Below are positions 1-10,381 of a stretch of DNA of 64,000 nt, one piece after another. The stretch is from an uncultured Arenicella sp. (lineage in GTDB: Bacteria > Pseudomonadota > Gammaproteobacteria > Arenicellales > Arenicellaceae), in contig CALJWL010000018.1 of assembly GCA_937974565.1 (NCBI GenBank), positions 1 to 64,000 on the forward strand, given 5' to 3'. The first letter of the stretch is position 1, and every line of letters starts with the position of its first letter. The translations under genes were made by a program, and so were the position numbers. A model generated the notes under the pieces. The model saw only the letters and a list, made by a program, of their open reading frames with translations. It searched no databases and was not told the origin of the DNA.

Positions 1-98
1 ATCTGCTCATATTTTCCTCTTGTAAAGTTATGCGGATAACTCAACAAAAGTGTATATACGTAGACTTAAATCTGGCAGGCAAAGCCAACCAGTAGATG

Positions 99-127
99 AC
101 CACGTCCTCAGGACGTGGTTTTCTTTT
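99..127 (+). terminator. Rho-independent terminator of an off-window plus-strand gene
   Basis: A perfect 9-bp stem (99-107 with 111-119) with a 3-base loop is followed by a T-rich run on the plus strand. It probably ends a gene lying to the left of the window and faces the metK terminator. Confidence 0.7.
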
Positions 128-132
128 ACTCA

Positions 133-169
133 ATAAAAAAGGCGACTGACCATAACGGTCAGTCGCCTT
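133..169 (-). terminator. metK terminator
   Basis: An 11-bp perfect stem (141-151 with 157-167) has six T residues on the minus strand after the stem (135-140 read in reverse). It lies about 30 bases beyond the metK stop codon. Confidence 0.85.
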
Positions 170-199
170 AAAACCTATCAAGATTTACTTTCTCTTATT

Positions 200-1366
200 T
201 TACAAACCCGCGGCGGCACGCAAGACATCGGCTTTGTCAGTCAATTCCCATTTGTATTCTGGTTCAGTACGGCCAAAATGGCCGTAGGCCGCTGTTTTCT
301 TATAAATTGGGCGCAATAGATCCAACGTCTGAATGATGGCCTTAGGTCGTAAGTCAAAATGCTCGGCTACTAACGCTTCGATTTTAGATTCCTCAACCTT
401 GGCAGTACCAAAGGTATTAACCATCAAACTGACTGGCTTGGCCACCCCAATAGCATAGGCAACTTGCACTTCGCAACGTTCAGCCAAACCCGCAGCCACA
501 ACATTTTTAGCCACATAACGGCCAGCATAGGCTGCAGAGCGATCCACCTTCGATGGGTCCTTACCGGAAAAGGCGCCACCACCATGATGCGCACGACCAC
601 CGTAAGTGTCCACAATAATTTTTCGCCCAGTAATTCCACAATCGCCCACAGGGCCTCCAATCACGAAACGACCCGTTGGATTAACGAGGTACTTTGTATC
701 CGCTGTAATCATGTCTGCGGGTAATGTAGGCTTAATAATTTCTTCGACGACGGCTTCAACCAAATCGTTTTGCTCAATACTTTCGTCATGCTGAGTCGAC
801 AACACCACCGTATCAATGGCCACCGGCTTACCTTGATCATAACGCACAGTGACTTGCGATTTGGCATCTGGGCGCAACCACCCTAACTTACCGCTCTTAC
901 GCAATTCAGATTGCTTTTTAACCAAACGATGTGAATACTCAATTGGCATTGGCATTAACACGTCGGTTTCTGTACAGGCATAGCCAAACATCAAACCTTG
1001 GTCACCCGCGCCTTGATCTAAATCGATGCCTTCACCTTCGTTTACGCCTTGTGCAATATCAGGCGACTGGCGGTCTAGGGTCATCATGATGGCACAGGAT
1101 TTAGCATCAAACCCCATGTCGGAGTCGTTATAGCCTATTTCATTAATGGTTTCACGAACTCGTTCTACGACACCGTCTAGACCTCGTTCAGAAGTAATTT
1201 CCCCGGACAACACAACCAAGCCAGTGTTAACCAGCGTTTCACACGCAACGCGTGAGTTAGGGTCTTCTTCAAGCAAATAATCAAGCACGGTGTCTGAAAT
1301 TTGGTCTGCCACTTTATCCGGGTGGCCTTCAGACACAGACTCAGATGTAAACAAAAAATCACGCAT
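200..1366 (-). CDS. metK: S-adenosylmethionine synthetase
   Basis: Makes S-adenosylmethionine from methionine and ATP in the cytoplasm, supplying methyl groups to the cell. The 388-residue protein has the usual family length. It starts with the conserved [12 protein letters not shown] segment, carries the [12 protein letters not shown] motif near residue 120, and the P-loop-like [16 protein letters not shown] segment near residue 262. The ATG at 1366 gives the normal N-terminus. It is apparently a single-gene unit with its own terminator at 133-169. I saw no SAM riboswitch upstream; the 115 bases before the neighbouring plus-strand gene look unstructured. Confidence 0.98.
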   Translation of the reverse strand: MRDFLFTSESVSEGHPDKVADQISDTVLDYLLEEDPNSRVACETLVNTGLVVLSGEITSERGLDGVVERVRETINEIGYNDSDMGFDAKSCAIMMTLDRQSPDIAQGVNEGEGIDLDQGAGDQGLMFGYACTETDVLMPMPIEYSHRLVKKQSELRKSGKLGWLRPDAKSQVTVRYDQGKPVAIDTVVLSTQHDESIEQNDLVEAVVEEIIKPTLPADMITADTKYLVNPTGRFVIGGPVGDCGITGRKIIVDTYGGRAHHGGGAFSGKDPSKVDRSAAYAGRYVAKNVVAAGLAERCEVQVAYAIGVAKPVSLMVNTFGTAKVEESKIEALVAEHFDLRPKAIIQTLDLLRPIYKKTAAYGHFGRTEPEYKWELTDKADVLRAAAGL

Positions 1367-1481
1367 AGTTATACCTTTTCATGTAATCAAGGGTATTTTG
1401 ACAAAATTGTCGACGGAGTCTATCACTGACTATGCTTTAATACAGCCATCTAAACACAGTATTTTTCACAAATTCTCGGTA

Positions 1482-2090
1482 ATGATCAACCGCCTCCCAA
1501 CTTGGGTTTTTATCGCCTTATCTCTAACATTGATGGGGTTAGCGCTGCTGCCACTTCTCAGGGTTGGATTCGGCATCGACAAAACCATACAAATGCAATT
1601 TTTCACCGTGGTTATGCTACTCATCGCTGGGCTTATGTGTGGGCTCACGGGAATGCTGTTATTAACTCGTCGACAGCCAGACATCATTGCTTTCAACTTT
1701 CCTAAGCCTGACTCATCACGCCAACGTGAACTAAACAGAAAAGCCGCCTATATGCACGCAACGGGCTTATTGTTATTCACCGGCCTCCCTTTGGCGAATT
1801 TCCTAGCCTGTTATGCTTTATGGCTTCGCAACAGAACCATCGCGCCAGAGCTAGATGTCCACGGCCGAGAAGTCATTTGTCATCAAATCACCCTCTATCT
1901 CTATTTGTTGATGTGTTTATTTATGTCATTGCTGCTGATCGGAATATTCGGCTTGTTGTTGTTGCTCGCATTTCACCTAAGCGTTACTGTGATAGGCATG
2001 TATCAAGCATGGAATAACCAAGTATTCAGATACCCAGCCAATATAGCGATTATTAATAGAAAACTTAGCAACGAAACGTCGAGCGATTAA
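1482..2090 (+). CDS. DUF4870-like integral membrane protein
   Basis: About 202 residues from the ATG at 1482. An upstream in-frame start at 1290 lies inside metK antisense and is unlikely. The protein has four or five hydrophobic segments: two near residues 8-55, one near 100-120, and a long one near 140-185. The second half has a HGREVICHQIT segment, then a long hydrophobic stretch, then a YQAWNNQVFRYP end, which resembles the DUF4870/Tic20-like family pattern of a conserved 'gkea.nFq.t' motif and a '.a...G...rYP' end. Function is unknown. It is divergent from metK and has no operon partner. The family call is by eye and moderate. Confidence 0.6.
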   Translation: MINRLPTWVFIALSLTLMGLALLPLLRVGFGIDKTIQMQFFTVVMLLIAGLMCGLTGMLLLTRRQPDIIAFNFPKPDSSRQRELNRKAAYMHATGLLLFTGLPLANFLACYALWLRNRTIAPELDVHGREVICHQITLYLYLLMCLFMSLLLIGIFGLLLLLAFHLSVTVIGMYQAWNNQVFRYPANIAIINRKLSNETSSD

Positions 2091-2136
2091 AACACCCATT
2101 GAAGCCCAACAAGATCAAACTGAATACGGTCGGCCA

Positions 2137-3411
2137 TTAAAGGGTCGCCATCACCTCAGCGGCTTTATCAATTGTATCCGCAATATCGTTTTCACTGTGA
2201 GCACAAGAGATGAACCCAGCTTCAAAACTAGACGGTGCCAAATAAACTCCCTGCTTTAACATGCCATGAAAAAACTTAACAAACCTTTGTGAATCGCAAG
2301 CCATCGAGTCTTCAAAACTAGTAACCTGATTGGCCTCTGTAAAGAAAAAGCCAAACATGCCACCAGCACCTTGAGTGCATAAAGGAATATCGGCACTTTG
2401 CGCCACATTCTTAAGGCCTATCAACAAACTTTTCGTTTTAACCGTTAAATTTTCAAAGAAATTTGGCGCCGAAATCAGTTCTAGTGTCTTAATACCCGCG
2501 GCCATGGCCACAGGATTACCAGATAAGGTTCCAGCTTGATACACGGGCCCATTGGGCGAAATACAGTCCATAATGTCGGCTCGACCACCAAATGCACCAA
2601 CGGGCATTCCGCCCCCAATGACCTTACCAAAACAAGTTAAATCCGGTGTTACCCCATAGACCCCTTGCGCGCCTTGAAGGCCGACCCTAAAGCCCGTCAT
2701 CACTTCGTCAAATATCAATACAGAGCCATGTTGGGTGCAAAGCTTTCGCAACCCTTCTAGGTAGCCTGCTTTTGGCGGAATAAAATTCATATTTCCGGCA
2801 ATAGGCTCAATAATAACAGCCGCCACTTCTTCGCCTATTTGTTTAAACACTTCCTTAAGGCTGTCCAGGTCGTTAAACGGCAGAGTGATGGTTAATTCGG
2901 CAAGTGCGCTCGGAACCCCTGGTGACGTGGGAACCCCCAATGTTAATGCCCCAGAACCGGCCTTTACCAACAAGCTGTCAGAGTGGCCGTGATAACAGCC
3001 TTCAAACTTGATGATCTTATCTCTGCCCGTAAAGCCCCGCGCTAGGCGTAACGCCGTCATGGTTGCTTCAGTTCCTGAACTCACCATACGCACCTTATCA
3101 ATGCTCGGAATAAGCTCACAAATTTTTTGCGCCAAAGAAGTCTCTATCTCCGTTGGGGCACCAAAGCTAAGCCCATTTTCAGCCGCAGACTGAACCGCTT
3201 CAATCACACCGGCATGAGCGTGCCCTAAGATCATCGGCCCCCAAGAGCCTACGTAGTCAATATACGGCTTATCATCAGCATCCCAAATGTAAGGGCCTTT
3301 GGCTCTTTTCACAAAAACCGGTTCACCGCCAACGCTTTTGAAGGCACGAACAGGAGAATTGACCCCACCCGGAATGTACTGTTGAGCTTTAGTAAAACGA
3401 GATTCAGACAT
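2137..3411 (-). CDS. hemL: Glutamate-1-semialdehyde 2,1-aminomutase
   Basis: PLP enzyme that turns glutamate-1-semialdehyde into 5-aminolevulinate in the C5 pathway of haem synthesis. Length is 424 residues from the ATG at 3411; a second ATG at 3420 would add three residues, and neither has a clear ribosome site. Visible family features are the [12 protein letters not shown] start, the substrate-site [16 protein letters not shown] near residue 115, and the PLP-lysine segment [17 protein letters not shown] near residue 260. A distant hemH (57368-58375) serves the end of the same pathway. Confidence 0.97.
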   Translation of the reverse strand: MSESRFTKAQQYIPGGVNSPVRAFKSVGGEPVFVKRAKGPYIWDADDKPYIDYVGSWGPMILGHAHAGVIEAVQSAAENGLSFGAPTEIETSLAQKICELIPSIDKVRMVSSGTEATMTALRLARGFTGRDKIIKFEGCYHGHSDSLLVKAGSGALTLGVPTSPGVPSALAELTITLPFNDLDSLKEVFKQIGEEVAAVIIEPIAGNMNFIPPKAGYLEGLRKLCTQHGSVLIFDEVMTGFRVGLQGAQGVYGVTPDLTCFGKVIGGGMPVGAFGGRADIMDCISPNGPVYQAGTLSGNPVAMAAGIKTLELISAPNFFENLTVKTKSLLIGLKNVAQSADIPLCTQGAGGMFGFFFTEANQVTSFEDSMACDSQRFVKFFHGMLKQGVYLAPSSFEAGFISCAHSENDIADTIDKAAEVMATL

Positions 3412-3602
3412 AATAATCATTGTCGTTTAATCATAACGGGAACGCATGTTATCACGAGAAAACACGCATTTTATGGGAAATGAGGAGTGATTTAAATCAT
3501 CCCAGACAACAAACTCATGCTCAATATGACCAAAAAAGCCGCCAATTGGCATCTGATCTAAGGCAACTGTCCCCGTCTCTGAACTGGTTTTCTAATGGCG
3601 AA

Positions 3603-4481
3603 TTAAGATAACATCCGAGCAGCTTTAACGGTATTTTTCATCAGCATAGCCACTGTCATAGGGCCAACACCACCGGGCACAGGCGTGATTGCACCCGCAA
3701 TTGGCTCAACGTTGGCATAGTCTACATCGCCTACTAATTTATAGCCCTTAGCAACACTGGCATCATCAACCCTGTTGATACCAACGTCGATTACAGTGGC
3801 GCCAGGCTTAACCATATCTGCCTTAACAAACTCAGGCACGCCAATGGCCGCAATAAGGATATCCGCTTGTTTCGTATGATGCGCTAAATCTTTGGTGCCG
3901 CTGTGGCAACACGTTATCGTGCAATTTGCTTTTTCACCTTTTTGCACCAAAAGACTCATCATTGGCTTGCCAACAATATTGCTGCGGCCAATTACCACCG
4001 CGTGTTTACCCGAGATCTCTATGCCACTGCGCACGATCATCTCAGGAATGCCTGTGGGCGTGCAAGGGGTTAAGCAATCCATGCCAATACTAAGCTTACC
4101 TACATTAACGGGGTGAAAGCCATCAACGTCTTTAGCAGGGTCAATGCGCTCGGTTATTCTGTCCTCATTAATGTGTTTTGGCAGCGGCAATTGCACCAAA
4201 ATACCGTGTACGGATCCATCCGCGTTCAAGCGATCAATCTCGCTTATTAACGCTTCTTCAGATGTGTCGCTAGGGCGCGTGATCTTGAGCGATTTAATGC
4301 CTGTCTCCTCGCACGCTTTAACCTTGCTGCCCACATACGCTTTAGAAGCAGGGTCTTCGCCCACCAGAACAACCACCAAACAGGGTTGAGTGCCATTGGC
4401 AATTAACTCGGCGGCTTCAATTTTGGCTTCTGCTCGAATTTCTGCCGCGATTTTTTTGCCGTCTATTACGGTTGCGCTCAT
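3603..4481 (-). CDS. folD: Bifunctional methylenetetrahydrofolate dehydrogenase/cyclohydrolase
   Basis: Interconverts 5,10-methylene-, 5,10-methenyl- and 10-formyl-tetrahydrofolate in one-carbon metabolism, using NADP. The 292-residue length is typical. The N-terminal catalytic half contains VLVGEDPASKAYVGSKVKAC with the family's lysine-bearing motif, and QLPLPKHI follows. The NADP-binding half has VVIGRSNIVGKPM near residue 165, and PVPGGVGPMTVAMLM is near the end. An AGGAG ribosome site sits about 9 bases before the ATG at 4481. It is probably transcribed alone; 110 bases separate it from tatC. Confidence 0.97.
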   Translation of the reverse strand: MSATVIDGKKIAAEIRAEAKIEAAELIANGTQPCLVVVLVGEDPASKAYVGSKVKACEETGIKSLKITRPSDTSEEALISEIDRLNADGSVHGILVQLPLPKHINEDRITERIDPAKDVDGFHPVNVGKLSIGMDCLTPCTPTGIPEMIVRSGIEISGKHAVVIGRSNIVGKPMMSLLVQKGEKANCTITCCHSGTKDLAHHTKQADILIAAIGVPEFVKADMVKPGATVIDVGINRVDDASVAKGYKLVGDVDYANVEPIAGAITPVPGGVGPMTVAMLMKNTVKAARMLS

Positions 4482-4591
4482 TGCTGGCTCCTAAATTATT
4501 ATTTGTTTGAGATTGAACTGGCTATCGAGTATCACTTCAGCCTTGTTTTAATATTAAAGTGAGACAAACCGCCTCAATATGCGTACGCGCA

Positions 4592-5332
4592 CTAAGAACG
4601 TATTGGGTTATTTTCGATTCTTTTTGCAAAAAAGAGGCCCACTTCAAACAGTAAGCACACGGGCAAGGCCAGCATAACCTGCGAGAAAGGGTCCGGCGGA
4701 GTCATCAACATCGCAATAACGAAAGAGCCTAAAATAAAATAGCCTCGATTGCGTGCAATACTTGCCGCTGAAACCACTCCCATACGGGCTAATAACACCA
4801 ACGCTACAGGAACCTCAAACGCCATACCAAAAGCAAAAAAGATACTTAAAGCAAAACTCATGTACGAGGCGATATCAGGTGTGAAGGCCACCCCTTCTGG
4901 CGTCATTGACGCAAAGAATTGAAACATCAACGGAAACACCACAAAATAAGCAAACGCCACACCCAGATAAAAAAGCAAGGTACTGGAAACCACTAAAGGC
5001 AAGACCACACTTTTTTCGTTTTGATATAACCCTGGTGCAACAAATGCCCACACTTGATACAGCGTAAACGGGATGGCAATTGCGAAGGCAACCGCAAAGG
5101 CTAATTTGAAAGGGATAAAGAACGTGCCATGGGGATCAATAGCAATCATATTGCCACCATCTGGAATGGCACTCAGCAGTGGCTGAGCAAACCAGGCATA
5201 GATTTCACTGGCAAATGGTACTAAGCATAAGAACACCACCAGTACAATACCGACAGCCCACAGCAAACGGTTTCGCAACTCAATTAAGTGCGAGACAAAG
5301 GTTTCTGATTTTTGTTGTTGCTCTTGATCCAC
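4592..5332 (-). CDS. tatC: Sec-independent translocase subunit TatC
   Basis: Polytopic inner-membrane receptor for twin-arginine signal peptides; with TatA and TatB it exports folded proteins. The 246-residue protein has the N-terminal HLIELRNRLLWA segment that is conserved in TatC, six predicted membrane segments, and the FEVPVALVLLARMG region after the fourth segment. It is the last gene of the his-tat run, 27 bases after tatB. Confidence 0.97.
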   Translation of the reverse strand: MDQEQQQKSETFVSHLIELRNRLLWAVGIVLVVFLCLVPFASEIYAWFAQPLLSAIPDGGNMIAIDPHGTFFIPFKLAFAVAFAIAIPFTLYQVWAFVAPGLYQNEKSVVLPLVVSSTLLFYLGVAFAYFVVFPLMFQFFASMTPEGVAFTPDIASYMSFALSIFFAFGMAFEVPVALVLLARMGVVSAASIARNRGYFILGSFVIAMLMTPPDPFSQVMLALPVCLLFEVGLFFAKRIENNPIRS

Positions 5333-5359
5333 GAATTTATTGCTTGCTTAAAAGTAAGC

Positions 5360-5869
5360 TCACTCTGGCTTAGATTTGGACTTTTTAGGTTTAGACTTTT
5401 TCTTCGCACGGCTTTTTGAATCGGCTTTACTGTCTTCTTTCTTGGCTTTATTTCCAGCCTTCTTGTTCGTTAAACCCTCATTAGCCGCATGAGCCGGCTT
5501 CGCTTGTGGCTTACTCGCGTTTTCGTTAACCGCATTCTCAATCTCTGTTTCTGAATCAAGCGCATTCATGTTGACTTCAGCCGTCGAGCCGAGGCCCACT
5601 TTTTCTTCAGCTGAATCAGCTAAATCTCGCCCAAACTGTTTAATGTCGTTTTTAAAGTCGGCCATTTCACGTTTTGCTGCTTCAATATCAGCAAAGGGCG
5701 TGCCACTGATTTCATCTTGCATCTCGGACCGTAATCGGTAAACACCTTGACGGGCTTTACGTATAAAGAAGGCCACTTGCTTAGCCACTTCAGGCAATCG
5801 CTCTGGCCCCATGACCAACAACAGAACCACTCCAATAACCAGCAATTCCCAGAAACCAATATCAAACAT
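5360..5869 (-). CDS. tatB: Sec-independent translocase subunit TatB
   Basis: Partner of TatC in binding Tat signal peptides. The 169-residue protein begins with MFDIGFWELLVIGVVLLLVM, then MGPERLPEVAK, the signature of TatB: one N-terminal membrane helix, a short hinge and an amphipathic helix. From about residue 95 the tail is low-complexity, with alternating acidic and alanine/lysine stretches and a strongly basic end (SRAKKKSKPKKSKSKPE), likely flexible and cytoplasmic. It lies between tatA and tatC with short gaps, as in a single transcript. Confidence 0.95.
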   Translation of the reverse strand: MFDIGFWELLVIGVVLLLVMGPERLPEVAKQVAFFIRKARQGVYRLRSEMQDEISGTPFADIEAAKREMADFKNDIKQFGRDLADSAEEKVGLGSTAEVNMNALDSETEIENAVNENASKPQAKPAHAANEGLTNKKAGNKAKKEDSKADSKSRAKKKSKPKKSKSKPE

Positions 5870-5887
5870 CGTTCAAGCTCGTCTGAG

Positions 5888-6121
5888 CTACTTTGTTTTG
5901 ACTTCTTCAGAAGCGCTTTCGGCTTCTGCGGCCTTGTTGTTGAGTTCGTCGTCAAGAGCTTGATCGTTTTTGGCCTCATCGTCACTCAATGCTTTTTTGA
6001 AACCTTTAATTGCACCGCCTAAATCACCGCCCACGCCACGCAACCTTTTAGTGCCAAAAATCAGCGCAACAATGACCAAAACGATCAATAATTGCCAAAT
6101 AGAAATTCCACCTAAACCCAT
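5888..6121 (-). CDS. tatA: Sec-independent translocase subunit TatA
   Basis: Pore-forming component of the Tat system. The 77-residue protein has the classic TatA N-terminus: [20 protein letters not shown], the FGTKRLR hinge, then [15 protein letters not shown] as the amphipathic helix, and a short acidic tail. It lies 14 bases after hisE and 18 before tatB. No tatD gene follows, so this is a tatABC-only unit appended to his genes, an order also known in other gammaproteobacteria such as Pseudomonas. Confidence 0.96.
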   Translation of the reverse strand: MGLGGISIWQLLIVLVIVALIFGTKRLRGVGGDLGGAIKGFKKALSDDEAKNDQALDDELNNKAAEAESASEEVKTK

Positions 6122-6135
6122 AATACTTACCTCAA

Positions 6136-6459
6136 CTAATTAGTGTCTCGTGCTGCTTTTTCAGCCAGCCCGCTGGTACCCATGCGACGCGCCAACTCAT
6201 CCAGCACTTGCTGTGGCTCTAAGCCTTGCTGCGCTAACAATACCATTGTATGGAACCAAAGGTCGGCTATTTCATACACCAGTTTCTTAGCATCACCGTC
6301 TTTTGCCGCCATCACGGTTTCAGTCGCTTCTTCGCCTACTTTTTTCAAAATAGCATCCAGCCCCTTATGATACAAAGACGCGGCATACGATGACGCAGGG
6401 TCAGCTCCTATTCTAGATTGCAAAACCGCGTGTACTTCATCTAGAACATTGTCACTCAT
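6136..6459 (-). CDS. hisE: Phosphoribosyl-ATP pyrophosphatase
   Basis: Second step of histidine synthesis: hydrolyses phosphoribosyl-ATP to phosphoribosyl-AMP. The 107-residue protein is a stand-alone HisE, not fused to HisI. The family's [11 protein letters not shown] stretch, which provides metal-binding acidic residues, is near residue 42, and [13 protein letters not shown]-type helix (here [14 protein letters not shown]) follows. Its ATG at 6459 overlaps the hisI stop by four bases, indicating translational coupling. Confidence 0.97.
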   Translation of the reverse strand: MSDNVLDEVHAVLQSRIGADPASSYAASLYHKGLDAILKKVGEEATETVMAAKDGDAKKLVYEIADLWFHTMVLLAQQGLEPQQVLDELARRMGTSGLAEKAARDTN

Positions 6460-6842
6460 TTTTTGTATATCTCTTTGGGGTCTTTTAACACAGGATCAAC
6501 CGTTTGCCATTCACCATCATTGTACACTTTATAAAAACAATGCTTACGCCCAGTGTGGCAAGCAATGCCACCTTTTTGCCGCACTTTCAAAAGCACAACG
6601 TCCGAATCACAATCCAAACGCATTTCACTCACCACTTGCTGATGGCCAGACTCTTCGCCTTTGCGCCAAAGTTTTTTTCTTGAGCGCGAAAAATAAACGG
6701 CACAGCCTGTCTCCGCGGTTTCTTGTAAGGCATCGCGGTTCATCCAAGCCACCATTAAATTTTCTCCAGTTGACTCCTCCTGTGCAATCACAGGCACTAA
6801 CCCAGCCTCATTCCACTTAACTTGATCTAGCCAATGCGTCAT
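6456..6842 (-). CDS. hisI: Phosphoribosyl-AMP cyclohydrolase
   Basis: Third step of histidine synthesis: opens the adenine ring of phosphoribosyl-AMP. Starting at the ATG at 6842 gives 128 residues; a longer frame back to 6923 would run into hisF and is rejected. Visible motifs are [28 protein letters not shown], and the metal-site stretches [12 protein letters not shown] and [10 protein letters not shown] with its conserved cysteine and histidine residues. The hisF stop is only four bases upstream, and the stop overlaps hisE. Confidence 0.96.
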   Translation of the reverse strand: MTHWLDQVKWNEAGLVPVIAQEESTGENLMVAWMNRDALQETAETGCAVYFSRSRKKLWRKGEESGHQQVVSEMRLDCDSDVVLLKVRQKGGIACHTGRKHCFYKVYNDGEWQTVDPVLKDPKEIYKK

Positions 6843-6846
6843 AACA

Positions 6847-7638
6847 CTAATCTCTGTCCAACCTAACATCGATGCCGGCGGCTCGCATGGCTTGTTTGGC
6901 TTGTTGCACGGTGTATTCACCAAAATGAAAGATGCTGGCGGCTAAAACAGCGTCTGCGCCACCGAGTTTTACCCCGTCTACTAAGTGTTCAAGATTACCT
7001 ACACCACCGGATGCAATGACCGGGATATTGACCGCTCGAGTAATGGCCCTTGTCAGCTTTAGATCATAGCCCGCTTTTGTGCCATCGCCATCCATGCTGG
7101 TCAGCAATATTTCACCGGCACCGTAGTCGGCCATCTTTTCAGCCCATTCAATCGCATCAATACCGGTTTCTTTACGCCCGCCATGAGTAAATATTTGCCA
7201 ACAATCGGCTGCATCGCCTTTCTCAACAAAGTGCGTTTGTTTGGCGTCTATGGCCACAACAATGCATTGCGAACCAAAATGTGAGCTGGCTTGTTGAATA
7301 AACTCTGGATTAAACACCGCCGTGCTGTTGACGGATATTTTATCGGCACCAGCATTGAGCAAACGACGCACATCAGTAAGCTCACGTACACCACCGCCCA
7401 CGGTCAAGGGGATAAACACCTCGCTGGCCACTTCTTCAACCACGTGCAAAATCGTATCACGATTGTCTGACGTAGCGGTGATATCCAAAAAGGTGATTTC
7501 GTCAGCGCCTTGATCGTTGTAACGCTTAGCCACCTCAACCGGGTCACCGGCATCTCTAATACCGACAAAATTAACGCCTTTAACCACGCGACCATTGTCG
7601 ACGTCTAGGCAAGGAATAATGCGCTTTGCTAGTGGCAT
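6847..7638 (-). CDS. hisF: Imidazole glycerol phosphate synthase, cyclase subunit
   Basis: With HisH forms imidazole glycerol phosphate and AICAR from PRFAR and glutamine-derived ammonia. The 263-residue (beta/alpha)8 barrel has the family's [18 protein letters not shown] start with the catalytic aspartate, [40 protein letters not shown] with the second catalytic aspartate, and IASGGVG. It is followed directly by hisI. About 100 bases without a gene separate it from hisA, the widest gap in this his cluster. Confidence 0.98.
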   Translation of the reverse strand: MPLAKRIIPCLDVDNGRVVKGVNFVGIRDAGDPVEVAKRYNDQGADEITFLDITATSDNRDTILHVVEEVASEVFIPLTVGGGVRELTDVRRLLNAGADKISVNSTAVFNPEFIQQASSHFGSQCIVVAIDAKQTHFVEKGDAADCWQIFTHGGRKETGIDAIEWAEKMADYGAGEILLTSMDGDGTKAGYDLKLTRAITRAVNIPVIASGGVGNLEHLVDGVKLGGADAVLAASIFHFGEYTVQQAKQAMRAAGIDVRLDRD

Positions 7639-7740
7639 GAAGAATCAGCTCATGAAAAGTCAGGTAGATAACACTCAATAAAGGACTAAACTACAATAAC
7701 TTGGCTTAAAGGTTTAGTCTAATAACTAAGAAATAACCGC

Positions 7741-8490
7741 TTATAGGTCTGCACCACTAAGTACGCTATCGAGATAGGCTTGCCCTTCGGCAAAATCCAG
7801 CGTGCCCTCATAAATCGCACGCCCAGTAATAACGCCTGAAATACCAGAAGCTTCAACTTTTTGCAGCGCTATCAAATCCTGCATATTCGTAACGCCACCA
7901 GATGCAATAATAGGAATAGTAACGGATTCCGCCAAAACTCTCGTCGCCTCTATGTTTACCCCTTGCATCATACCGTCGCGCGCAATGTCAGTGTAAATAA
8001 TGGCTTGTACGCCATCATTTTCGAATCGCTTTGCTAAATCAACAACGTGATGCTCGGTCAATTTGGCCCACCCATCAACGGCTACAATGCCGTCTTTTGC
8101 ATCTAAACCAATAATTAAATGCTTGCCATATTCGCTTGCTATTTCACCGATGAATTCTGGTTCATTGGCCGCGCGCGTGCCGATTATTACGTATTGCACA
8201 CCGGCGTCCAGATACGCCTGTATGGTTTGTTGATCGCGAATACCACCACCGATCTGAATGGGCACTTCAGGGTGTTTTTTGGCAATCGCATTAATCACAT
8301 CGGCATTCGCGGGCTTGCCCGCAAACGCGCCATCAAGGTCAACTAAGTGAATTCGCTTGGCGCCAAGCTCCACCCACTTATCCGCCATCGCCAATGGGCT
8401 ATCGCTAAATACGGTCGAGTCCTCCATTAAACCTTGTCGTAAACGAACGCATTTGCCTTCTTTAATATCAATAGCCGGAATCAATAACAT
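7741..8490 (-). CDS. hisA: ProFAR isomerase
   Basis: Fourth enzyme of histidine synthesis; an Amadori isomerisation of ProFAR to PRFAR. The 249-residue barrel begins [19 protein letters not shown] with the catalytic aspartate, followed by [40 protein letters not shown] and [11 protein letters not shown], all typical of HisA and parallel to HisF. The spacing to hisH is 15 bases, suggesting cotranscription. Confidence 0.98.
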   Translation of the reverse strand: MLLIPAIDIKEGKCVRLRQGLMEDSTVFSDSPLAMADKWVELGAKRIHLVDLDGAFAGKPANADVINAIAKKHPEVPIQIGGGIRDQQTIQAYLDAGVQYVIIGTRAANEPEFIGEIASEYGKHLIIGLDAKDGIVAVDGWAKLTEHHVVDLAKRFENDGVQAIIYTDIARDGMMQGVNIEATRVLAESVTIPIIASGGVTNMQDLIALQKVEASGISGVITGRAIYEGTLDFAEGQAYLDSVLSGADL

Positions 8491-8505
8491 ATCATTAAAT
8501 CGGTC

Positions 8506-9219
8506 TTAAACGTGACCGTTCCAATCGGTAAAGTTTTTTAATAATTTCAAGCCATTCTTATGGCTTTTTTCGGGATGAAACTGCACGGCAAATACGTTGT
8601 CTCGACCCACTGCCGCAATAAATTTATGCCCGTAATTAGCACAACCGTAAACCACGCCCAGATCGGAATTGGGTGCTGTGTTAGCGCAGAAACTGTGTAC
8701 AAAATAAAAATAAGCGTTGTCATCTATTCCAGACCACAGTGGATGCTCATGGATCTGAAAAACCTGATTCCAACCCATTTGAGGGATTTTTAAGCGTTCT
8801 TTCTGTGTACTGAGCCGGACACCTGACTCTGGTACACCTTTACTCATACGATCGTTGCTTGCGTGCTTATTGTTCGTGTGAAAATGACTGAAATGCTTTA
8901 CTGAGCCTTTAAACAAACCCAAACCACTTTGCCCGCCATCTTCTTCGCAATAATCGAACATAGCTTGCATGCCTACGCAAATACCCAACAACGGCTTCTC
9001 AGTCAAACACTGAGTCAGAGCATCACCCAAACCGCGCTCTTTAAGTTCATGAAACCATGTGCCTATTGCACCTTGACCAGGCAACACAATTTTATCGGCT
9101 TGCAACAGACTATTGGCATCACTGGTTAAAATGACATCGGCCTCGGGGGCCACAGTAACGACGGCCTGCTTTACTGAACGCAGGTTGCCAACACCTAAGT
9201 CTACAACGGCGATTTGCAT
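8506..9219 (-). CDS. hisH: Imidazole glycerol phosphate synthase, glutaminase subunit
   Basis: Releases ammonia from glutamine for HisF. The 237-residue class I amidotransferase shows the LPGQGAIGTW oxyanion region, the nucleophile segment PLLGICVGMQAMFDYCEE, and the catalytic His-Glu pair in FAVQFHPEKSHKNG near the end. It is about 20-25 residues longer than many HisH proteins; the extra residues seem to be the polar insert HTNNKHASNDRMSKGVPESG near residue 117-136. Confidence 0.97.
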   Translation of the reverse strand: MQIAVVDLGVGNLRSVKQAVVTVAPEADVILTSDANSLLQADKIVLPGQGAIGTWFHELKERGLGDALTQCLTEKPLLGICVGMQAMFDYCEEDGGQSGLGLFKGSVKHFSHFHTNNKHASNDRMSKGVPESGVRLSTQKERLKIPQMGWNQVFQIHEHPLWSGIDDNAYFYFVHSFCANTAPNSDLGVVYGCANYGHKFIAAVGRDNVFAVQFHPEKSHKNGLKLLKNFTDWNGHV

Positions 9220-9294
9220 GTGTTTGGAATACCTAGTTGAATCGTTAGTTGAATCTTTACTGTGAGACGGTGATTAACGTCACCGCTACACCAT

Positions 9295-9888
9295 TTAAAG
9301 ACTGCCTTTGGTCGAAGGAATCACGCCGGCACTGCGCTCATCCATCTCTAATGCCATGCGTAAGGCACGACCAAACGCCTTGAATATGGTCTCTGCGATG
9401 TGGTGCGCGTTTTTACCACGAATATTGTCAATGTGTAATGTCAATTTGGCGTGGTTTACAAAACCATGAAAAAACTCATCAAACAAATCAACGTCAAAAC
9501 CACCGATACGCGCACGACGATAATCAACCCCGTGCATACACGTTGGGCGACCAGAAAAGTCCACCACCACGCGGCTTAAGGCCTCATCCAACGGGACGTA
9601 GGCATGACCATAACGACGTATGCCTTTTTTATCGCCCACCGCTTGATCAAAAGCTTGGCCTAGAGTTATACCAATATCTTCAACGGTATGGTGATCATCA
9701 ATGTGTAAATCGCCATTACATTTGATGTCCAGATCAATCAGGCCATGACGGCCGATCTGATCCATCATATGCTCTAAAAATGGCACACCTGTGTCGAATT
9801 TAGTAATGCCTGTGCCATCCAAATTTAATTTAACTGTAATCTGGGTTTCACTGGTGTTACGAGTTATTTCTGCCGTACGATTGCTCAT
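9295..9888 (-). CDS. hisB: Imidazoleglycerol-phosphate dehydratase
   Basis: Sixth step of histidine synthesis. The 197-residue protein from the ATG at 9888 is the single-function form without an N-terminal phosphatase domain; the frame can be extended to 9954, but that adds 22 residues with no family match. Metal-binding histidine motifs are clear: [39 protein letters not shown] and [19 protein letters not shown]. First gene of the his-tat run; the 215 bases before it probably hold the operon promoter. Confidence 0.97.
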   Translation of the reverse strand: MSNRTAEITRNTSETQITVKLNLDGTGITKFDTGVPFLEHMMDQIGRHGLIDLDIKCNGDLHIDDHHTVEDIGITLGQAFDQAVGDKKGIRRYGHAYVPLDEALSRVVVDFSGRPTCMHGVDYRRARIGGFDVDLFDEFFHGFVNHAKLTLHIDNIRGKNAHHIAETIFKAFGRALRMALEMDERSAGVIPSTKGSL

Positions 9889-10106
9889 GCTAGGGTGTAT
9901 AAAAGCGTAAAATTTCGTTGCAATCTGTAAAAATGATCGCAAATAGTAGGACAACGGGCGCGAATTTTAGCATTGTTGGCCGCTACCACCTATAGTAATG
10001 AGTCGTTACATTGAAAAGATTTTAAGGCCACGACCTTAACGTTTGCTGGTCATGGCTTTAAAACCAACAACCAAACTCCTATTTTATAGAACACAATAAG
10101 TTAGTG

Positions 10107-10361
10107 ATGAAATCAGAGTCTCGAAAACTGTCCTTGCCTGTTGTGGGCGCCATACCACGAAAATACCGCAGCTTCATACGAGAAAAGGCGATAGATCGCG
10201 CTCGAACCCGTATCATTGTCGCCGGTAACGACCCTCGTAAAATGAGCCAGCAAGATTTGGAAGTGGTGGTTAAAGAAGAGGAGGATAAACTTAAAGGCTC
10301 GATAAAAGAAAAGGGGCTGTTGGCTGTATTAGCACTTCTTGGATTAAATTTTCTTGGTTAA
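10107..10361 (+). CDS. Small basic hypothetical protein
   Basis: 84 residues from the ATG at 10107 (a GTG three bases upstream is also possible). Not recognised. It is rich in charged residues: a basic N-terminal half (RKLSLPVVGAIPRKYRSF, DRARTRI), a charged helix-like centre (QQDLEVVVKEEEDKLKGSIKEKG), and a short hydrophobic C-terminal end LLAVLALLGLNFLG that could be a membrane tail. It lies 20 bases before the GFA-fold gene, so the two may be cotranscribed. Coding status is fairly likely but function is unknown. Confidence 0.5.
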   Translation: MKSESRKLSLPVVGAIPRKYRSFIREKAIDRARTRIIVAGNDPRKMSQQDLEVVVKEEEDKLKGSIKEKGLLAVLALLGLNFLG

Positions 10362-10381
10362 CTCTTAAATGGTGTAGAAAA

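Noticed and set aside
3420-3611. 63-codon plus-strand frame between hemL and folD
   Set aside because: It overlaps the folD end, has no ribosome site and no recognisable motif, and is typical of antisense chance frames.
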